A stretch of 64,000 bases of DNA from Paragordius varius (lineage: Eukaryota > Nematomorpha): positions 5,084,001 through 5,148,000 of the forward strand of contig OZ176053.1 in NCBI GenBank assembly GCA_964247055.1, read 5' to 3'. The translations under genes were made by a program, and so were the position numbers. Below are positions 58,501 to 64,000 of this stretch, piece after piece (position 1 is the stretch's first letter; each line of letters opens with the position of its first letter). Under the pieces are notes generated by a model that did no database searches, was not told the DNA's origin, and worked only from the letters and a program-made list of their open reading frames with translations.

Positions 58501-59127
58501 AATATTTTTATTCATTTTAAGTTTAAAATTGAATATTGACTCATTAATTAAATTGATAAAATTTTTATGCAAAATTTGTAAAGTTTTAACTTAATATATT
58601 AATTGCACTAGTTTAAAAAGCCGTACATATAATTTTAAAACAAATAATATACAAAAATTTACCGTTTTGCCTTTATTCTTCCCAATATGATCTCTATTCT
58701 CTTTTTTATATTGTTCAATTTTCTTTTTTGCGGATTCATTAAGCGTTTCAGGGCCATTTTTCCCGGAATCAAGCAGTTCAAAAACTATATCTTCAATAAA
58801 TTCCAGGTAATCATTGTATTCTTTGATTGATGCAAAATCCTCTTCAGTTTTATTAAAAACTTCACGACTTAGTCGCTTACGAATTTCAATTTCTCTTTCA
58901 ATTAATGAATTTTCAAAGACTTGTAAGCGATATAATGAACGTTTAAGAGCTATGTGACATTCGGGGCAATGCCCTGATGCTCTTGAACCGAAAATAAGAT
59001 CAACACAAGCTTCGCATCTAAATAAAAATTATATTTACAATGGGTGTCCACATGTATTAACCAAAAGCTTCAAAGAAGGATTTCGTAATTTGGATGTTTT
59101 ACATCGTGGGCAAGTAATATCATCCAT
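55587..59127 (-). CDS. Mat1: CDK-activating kinase assembly factor MAT1 (TFIIH subunit)
   Basis: Six exons fit by phase: 59127-59039, 59017-58663, 56995-56846, 56386-56135, 55939-55797 and 55710-55587 (TAA), 370 residues. MAT1 joins CDK7 and cyclin H in the CAK complex and links it to TFIIH in transcription and repair. The N-terminal C3HC4 RING finger starts [20 protein letters not shown], keeps CGH (26-28), then CEACVD, and CPEC. The helical part includes [20 protein letters not shown]. The C-terminus, [20 protein letters not shown] followed by LFY, is the hallmark CDK7-cyclin H binding end. It is about 60 residues longer than human MAT1 (309) because the middle is Asn-rich. Intron 1 is only 21 nt and cuts the RING finger; without its removal the frame stops at once. 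The exon 4 end (56135, donor GTTTTA) is chosen by phase and is the least certain. Confidence 0.96.
57250..58060 (+). mobile_element. GC-richer patch in MAT1 intron 2, possible LINE relic
   Basis: The stretch is clearly less AT-rich than the rest of the intron. Plus-strand frame at 57791-57991 reads [20 protein letters not shown], similar in style to the segment after the RT domain in Jockey- or I-like LINEs. No RT motif is visible. This is a weak call. Confidence 0.3.
59018..59038 (-). other. 21-nt intron in MAT1
   Basis: On the minus strand it starts GTAAAT and ends TTTAG, with a T-rich second half. It falls between CGHP-L and CEACVD of the RING finger, where the family has no extra residues. 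Read through, it gives an immediate TAA. Phase is 2, and the split codon becomes TTA (Leu). Confidence 0.8.
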
Positions 59128-59479
59128 GGTCCTAATAAATTTATCACATGAATTTTTTGTAATGTTAGGTGTGTGTTATTCTGAGAAGGCTTAATTTAAA
59201 AATATAGCAATGTTGATGTATGGCACCGGCTGACGCAACATCCTCTCCAGGCTAGAATCGAACAATGACCGTAAATCCTTAATGACCCCGATCTTTAAAA
59301 CTTACCGAAAAAAACTTCAATAATTGTGGCCAACTGAGCTCTTGAAGCTGCGCTGATGAACGCGATTACGATTATATCCCGAAAACCTTGATCACTTTTA
59401 AGCTCTTGGCAAGAGGAAACGCACCAGAGTTACTAATATCCCGTTGAAAACCAACGCAAAACTTCCCTGCTATATGACG

Positions 59480-60340
59480 ATGACATCGGAACCGCTGATA
59501 TTTGAGGGCTGATTACCAATATTCAACTTTTATTTGAACCGGATACTTTGCTCCAGATTGAATGATACTATTGCGAAGTCGGTATTATTTTAAGGTTAAT
59601 ACCACTGCTGGATAAGGTATGAAATTTATTTTACAACGCTCTGTTAATGTCAGTTAATATTGATGTAATTAAGGTAATATTCATTTTAAAACTTGTTAAT
59701 GTCAGTATTGATGTAATTAAGGTATAAATTTTTATTTCACAACGCTCTGTTAATGTCAGTTAGTATTCATGTAATTAAGGTATACATTTTTATTTTACAA
59801 CGCTTTGTTAATGTCAGTATTGATGTAATTAAGGTATAAATTTTTACTTCACAACGCTCTGTTAATGTCAGTTAGTATTCATGTAATTAAGGTATACATT
59901 TTATTTTACAACGTTGTTAATGTCAGTATTGATGTAATTAAGGTATAAATTTTTATTTTACAACGCTCTGTTAAAGTCAGTTAGTATTGATGTAATATTT
60001 AAAACAAAATCTGTTAATGGTAAACACCTTACAGTTAGTTAAGAATATAGACTGCTTCACAGAGATATCCCACGAACAAAATGTACCACTGAATGTATAA
60101 AGCATGCAAGACGCGACTCTGAGTAGACTATTAGCCAATTATTGTGGGACGACGTCCTGGGAAGCAATGCTGGAGCCGCTGATATTTGAGCAGGGCTGGT
60201 TACCAATCTCCGACATTTTGTTGGTCGGAGTTGAGACTTACCTCAGAGCAAGGTCAACGACCACTTATCCCGGGTTAGCGTCCCAGTTGAAGGTACAACT
60301 GAAACATGGTCGCACGAAGGGGTAACGTTGACGCTTGTAA
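59480..60340. repeat. Minisatellite (59625-60000) with repeated flanks
   Basis: Seven tandem units of 52-58 bases start with GTTAATGTCAG at 59643, 59695, 59749, 59807, 59861, 59916 and (as GTTAAAGTCAG) 59970; they share TGATGTAATTAAGGTATA. The two sides also share text: CCGCTGATATTTGAG is at about 59500 and again at 60177, followed in both by a GGGCTG...TTACCAAT run. So the array lies inside a duplicated, GC-richer sequence of unknown origin. A 73-residue open frame at 60104-60325 is part of this and has no recognised family. Confidence 0.75.
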
Positions 60341-60855
60341 TGTCTAAGATCTCCAAAATTGGTCTACCTTAAAGGCCACACTCATTTAGAAGCAAAAGAA
60401 GACCCCCTTCCACACCAAAGATAAGAGCTTAATTAACTCTACATTTGATCCAATATAGACCTTTGACATTACTTTATGGAGTAATCAAACCCTGTTTGTA
60501 CGGTTATTTAAACTCAAATATTGCTTTTATTTACCTAACAAGGCGATATTAACATTTCTTTTAAAAATATATGTATATATATATATATATATAGCTTATT
60601 AACTATACTAACTCCCATTAACACATCTAACATGAAGGCTTTTATTTATGTATGTAGATACTAACGTCAACCCCAACCTCCGATGTGTTTCCCCGCTCTG
60701 AAGCTCAATGCATTACGGGTGGGTAGGGATTGCCTTGACGGCAGGTGGCCGACGATCTTCCGACGCTACACCCTTTACTTGTTTACTTGTGTTATTCTGA
60801 TTTTTCAAAAAATCTCCTTATTAACACTCGGATACAACACATTCATTTTAGTCAT
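60341..60855. other. Upstream of MAT1, no gene seen
   Basis: Mixed composition with a (TA)n run near 60570-60590 and a GC-richer strip at 60670-60770. Nothing could be assigned. Confidence 0.3.
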
Positions 60856-61382
60856 TCGATTCAAATTGGGGTAGTTAAATACCCCAGGTCTGCTTAAAAT
60901 TAAATTCTTTAAAAAATATGGAAGGAATTAAAATCTTGGCAAAACTTTGTACTTATATAACATTAATAAACTGAAATATAAAAAATTTTATTCAAAAATA
61001 CTTAATATTAATAATTTTAAGCTAAAACCGAAAGGTAAAAATTTAGTCAACGTGCCATGTGTGCCATGTTAAAATTGATAAATAATACAAAATAAACCGC
61101 TTTTTCTATTTGTATCAATGTTAAATGTAATTTAAATAAAAAATAAGCTTTTATTTTACCCTAAAAATTAAATTAAGACGATATTTTGCAAAAATTTTGT
61201 AATATAAAAATGGCGTCGAAGTAGTTTCAAAACAAAATTATTTTTAGATATTTTGGCATATTTATATAATTTTGATTAGGATAGAAGCATAAATTTAAAT
61301 TGGGACCCTTTCCTTCAGTAGTTTTTTAAAAATATTAACTCAAATTTAGTCTGGGGTATTTAGATACCCCAATTTGAAGTGT
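60856..61382. mobile_element. MITE of the terminal-hairpin family, copy B
   Basis: Left tip TTCAAATTGGGGTAGTTAAA then TACCCCAGGTCTGC; right tip on minus CTTCAAATTGGGGTATCTAA then ATACCCCAGAC. It matches copy A (6841-7363) end to end in reverse orientation. Tips are GGGGTA...TACCCC palindromes and the interior is non-coding. Confidence 0.75.
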
Positions 61383-64000
61383 TAAATCAATAATATCCAT
61401 ATATATTTCTAAAAACACACCTTTTTATAATATCTTTATTTTAATAATTATCAAGGGACATGACAAAAAAATGCAGTTACACAGGGTTAACGAGATTATC
61501 CGTATCAATCATGCTCAATTGATAAACTTTTATTAGAGTAAAAGGGCTATTTTACCCTAAATTATTTCATACCATTTTTCATTTAAAAACCAATTTTTTT
61601 CAAACACTTTTTAACCAAACAACATTCAATGGCTTGCAAATCGTATCAAACAGCTATGAAGTTTTTGTCGGTGTTACATAGTGCACGCCCTGAATAGGGA
61701 TAAAGATTTTTTGCCGCCCTTTAAATTAGTACCATTGATTTAAAGTAAATTAATTTCAGATTATTAATTTTTAATGATTAATTCGAAAAAATTGGGATTC
61801 CTAATTATATTTACCAAAGCAAAATGTTTTATTTGTATTATATATATAAAGACTTTCTATTACTCCTATAAAATCAATCCCATAATTACTATAATATTGT
61901 TATATTTGCTTGACTTTTATTAATTATGAGAGTTACTTTGCATTAAGCGATGAAGCCTAGTTAGATAAGACAGGCTTTCCTGGCTGGCCCCAATAAGAAT
62001 TAATATAATTAACTACCAGAATATTTTGACAACTAACATGTGTAAAATTATTTGTTATGAAGGCAATTGGACTATATTCATTAAGCTCTCTGAAGCTAGT
62101 TGGACAAATTTCCCACAAACCCTCATAACATTTATGGTTAAAAGGAGAGCTCATTTAGTACGAAACATGCAGAGAGTGAGAAAAAGGATGTAACTTGTCT
62201 CTCCTATAGATTTGACAGAACTTGTCAGAAAGAGCTTGGTTTCAGAATATTAAACTCTAACCTAGCATTTAATTTAAATACCCTTTTTTCATGTGTCGTC
62301 ATCGCATTTAAAAAATCACAAAAAAGTCTTATTTTTAAATTGAGTTTTGCAAACTGTCAGTCCATTACATAGAAAAAAAGAGCGAAAACGGTTTTTTTAA
62401 ACGAAAATGTGTGCTCTTCGAAATATTGAATTTATCAATGTTTGAGGGATTATATATATACTATATTAAAAAGTATTTATCTATAATGATGTGGATAAAA
62501 AACATATATCTTAAATCCAAATTTTATCTCATTGTCTAATTTCACAGATATAAAAGTTTTAATCTATATTTTATAAAAATGGAAAGTGGTGGCTTTGTGA
62601 TCTTCCGGAAAACCGATAGACCCATTAAAATCCAAATATCGAAAACCCGACAATGGCTTCCCTTTTTTTGAATTAGGCCCCCAGTTCGGGCCCACCCCGT
62701 GTAATAAACGGTTTTTTTTCAAAAACATAAGTCCACAAAAATCGTGTCTTTGAAAAAAATTTCCCCAAAACGCGTTGGACCATTCGATTTCAAATATAAT
62801 TTTTTTTTCTTATTATGATTGCGCCGAACATAGTCGGCTCGCTTTATAATTTAGGCGTCTTTTTACCCGCTCCCCCCGTAAAATGCCACTTTTTTCAAAA
62901 AAATTAAGTCCACAAAAATAATTTTTTGAATCTATTTTTCGCCCAAAGTATGAGACCGTAAAAATTCAATAAAAATTCCAGGTAATCCCTCTTAAAAGGC
63001 AAAAATTTTAGTCAAGCGTTTTTTTGATGATAGCTGCTTGGTAAGGAGATACACGCTAAAAACTGACCCGTCATATCAAAACAGCCTGCCTTTGAAGCTA
63101 AATTTCAGAAACCTATCAGGCCATATGATTTAAATAGCTGCTTAAAATATTCAATAACAAGGCAAAAATATAGATCGGTGCTTTTTTTAAATTAGCTGTT
63201 AATTAAGCCCTTCATGCCCTGAAAAATGGGCCACCATAGAATGATTTTTCAGTTTTGAGGCAATTTTTCCAAAAACTAATGAGAGCATATGGAATCAATC
63301 ATGATTCCAGGTATTCTCCGTAAAAAGGCAAAAATTTTATTCAAGCGCTTTTTTTCTATCAGCCTCTGGGTATGGAGCTACCCGCCTAAAACTGCGCCAC
63401 CATATCGAATATGTTTATAGTATTATTATATGCCTGTAAGCAGAAAAATGTTTAAAAAGCAGATTAATTAATAATTGGACAAAAGTAACCAAAAGATCTC
63501 ACCAAAAAATCCGGCTAAAAAAGTTTAACTGCAAAACCTCTTAGAAATCATTTACCATTTAAGGGAAAGCTCCACACCTATACTCTCCGGATTCGTAGGA
63601 ATAATTTTTTTACACGGATATTAACAATATCGAAAATGTGATGCCTGCTTATGATTGCATTCATTTTTAGATAACCAATCAATATTATTAAAACTGTGAA
63701 TATATGACGGTAACTAAATATTTAAATTAATTTTTTAATTAAATTTTATAAAGTCATTTAATAGTTTTTAATTGGTTATTTTTATCAATCTCATAAGCCT
63801 AATGCTTATCTCTTTCATCATCCATTTGTTATTTGAAACGATAATTGGAAAAAAGTTCATATGGTAAAATGGCTTATTTAAAATTTATAAGAACCGTTTT
63901 TCAGCTGGTTAGTAACGTCCTATCAAAAACCGGTTAATGTCAAAAATCTCATAAAACAATATCTGTCCATCATGCGTTGGCTAACTCAAAAACTTATTTT
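61383..64000. other. Right end of the window, old repeats, no gene supported
   Basis: A block at about 62640-63420 contains diverged internal repeats. AAAGGCAAAAATTTTA is at 62995 and 63334, followed by AAGCG and T-runs; TTTTTTCAAAAA with AAGTCCACAAAAAT is at 62720 and 62900. This looks like an old transposon or a tandem array. A 65-residue minus-strand frame at 62154-61957 resembles no known family. Confidence 0.4.

Noticed and set aside
59018-59038. TAA reassigned as a sense codon, to explain the in-frame stops in MAT1 and the ZP gene
   Set aside because: TAA ends V-ATPase d, MAT1 and RGK exactly at their conserved C-termini, so it is a true stop here.
60104-60325. 73-residue open frame as a gene
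   Set aside because: It is part of the duplicated segment around the minisatellite, has no start context or family, and is better seen as repeat sequence.
61957-62154. 65-residue minus-strand frame as a conserved gene
   Set aside because: It reads like protein but matches no family I know, has no splice partners in view, and lies in a repeat-rich area.

Overview
This is a very AT-rich animal nuclear window, probably arthropod. The protein-coding genes are split by GT-AG introns. They include a metazoan RGK small GTPase, a glycogen-targeting PP1 subunit, a secreted zona pellucida (ZP) domain protein, a V-ATPase subunit and the TFIIH/CAK subunit MAT1. Non-coding DNA is full of RTE-like LINE pieces, hAT elements, a Penelope-like element and many palindromic or terminal-inverted-repeat elements. 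I cannot place the species more closely from sequence alone.

Layout. 1-2330: broken RTE-like LINE (minus), running off the left edge. 3153-4452: last two exons of an unrecognised gene (plus). 8600-13921: PP1 glycogen-targeting subunit with RVxF motif and a split CBM21 domain (plus, 4 exons). 18763-28173: ZP-domain protein (plus, about 14 exons) with a large foldback element in one intron. 28339-28842: small intronless BTB-like gene (plus). 29439-31945: composite terminal-inverted-repeat element. 34667-43303: RGK GTPase (plus, 5 exons). 43978-51023: V-ATPase subunit d (minus, 8 exons), carrying a 2.0-kb hAT relic with a perfect 8-bp target duplication in intron 2. 52690-54720: Penelope-like element (minus), interrupted by a 1,008-bp palindrome that carries two hammerhead ribozymes. 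55587-59127: MAT1 (minus, 6 exons). 59500-64000: minisatellite, a MITE and old repeats.

Two points stand out. First, MAT1 is only readable if a 21-nt GT...AG intron in its RING finger is removed; a 36-nt candidate intron with an in-frame TAA lies in the ZP gene. TAA is a true stop elsewhere (V-ATPase d, MAT1, RGK), so code reassignment does not explain this. Second, the palindrome inside the Penelope-like element has a TA duplication at its borders and an identical type-I-like hammerhead ribozyme in each arm, which looks like a mobile element with ribozyme cargo or a rearranged Penelope terminal repeat.

The genes do not form a pathway. Their order is gene-end, PP1 subunit, ZP, BTB and RGK on plus, then V-ATPase d and MAT1 on minus. 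RGK and V-ATPase d converge with about 675 bases between their stop codons. Exon boundaries were set by hand from splice-site matches and reading-phase agreement, and have not been tested against transcripts.
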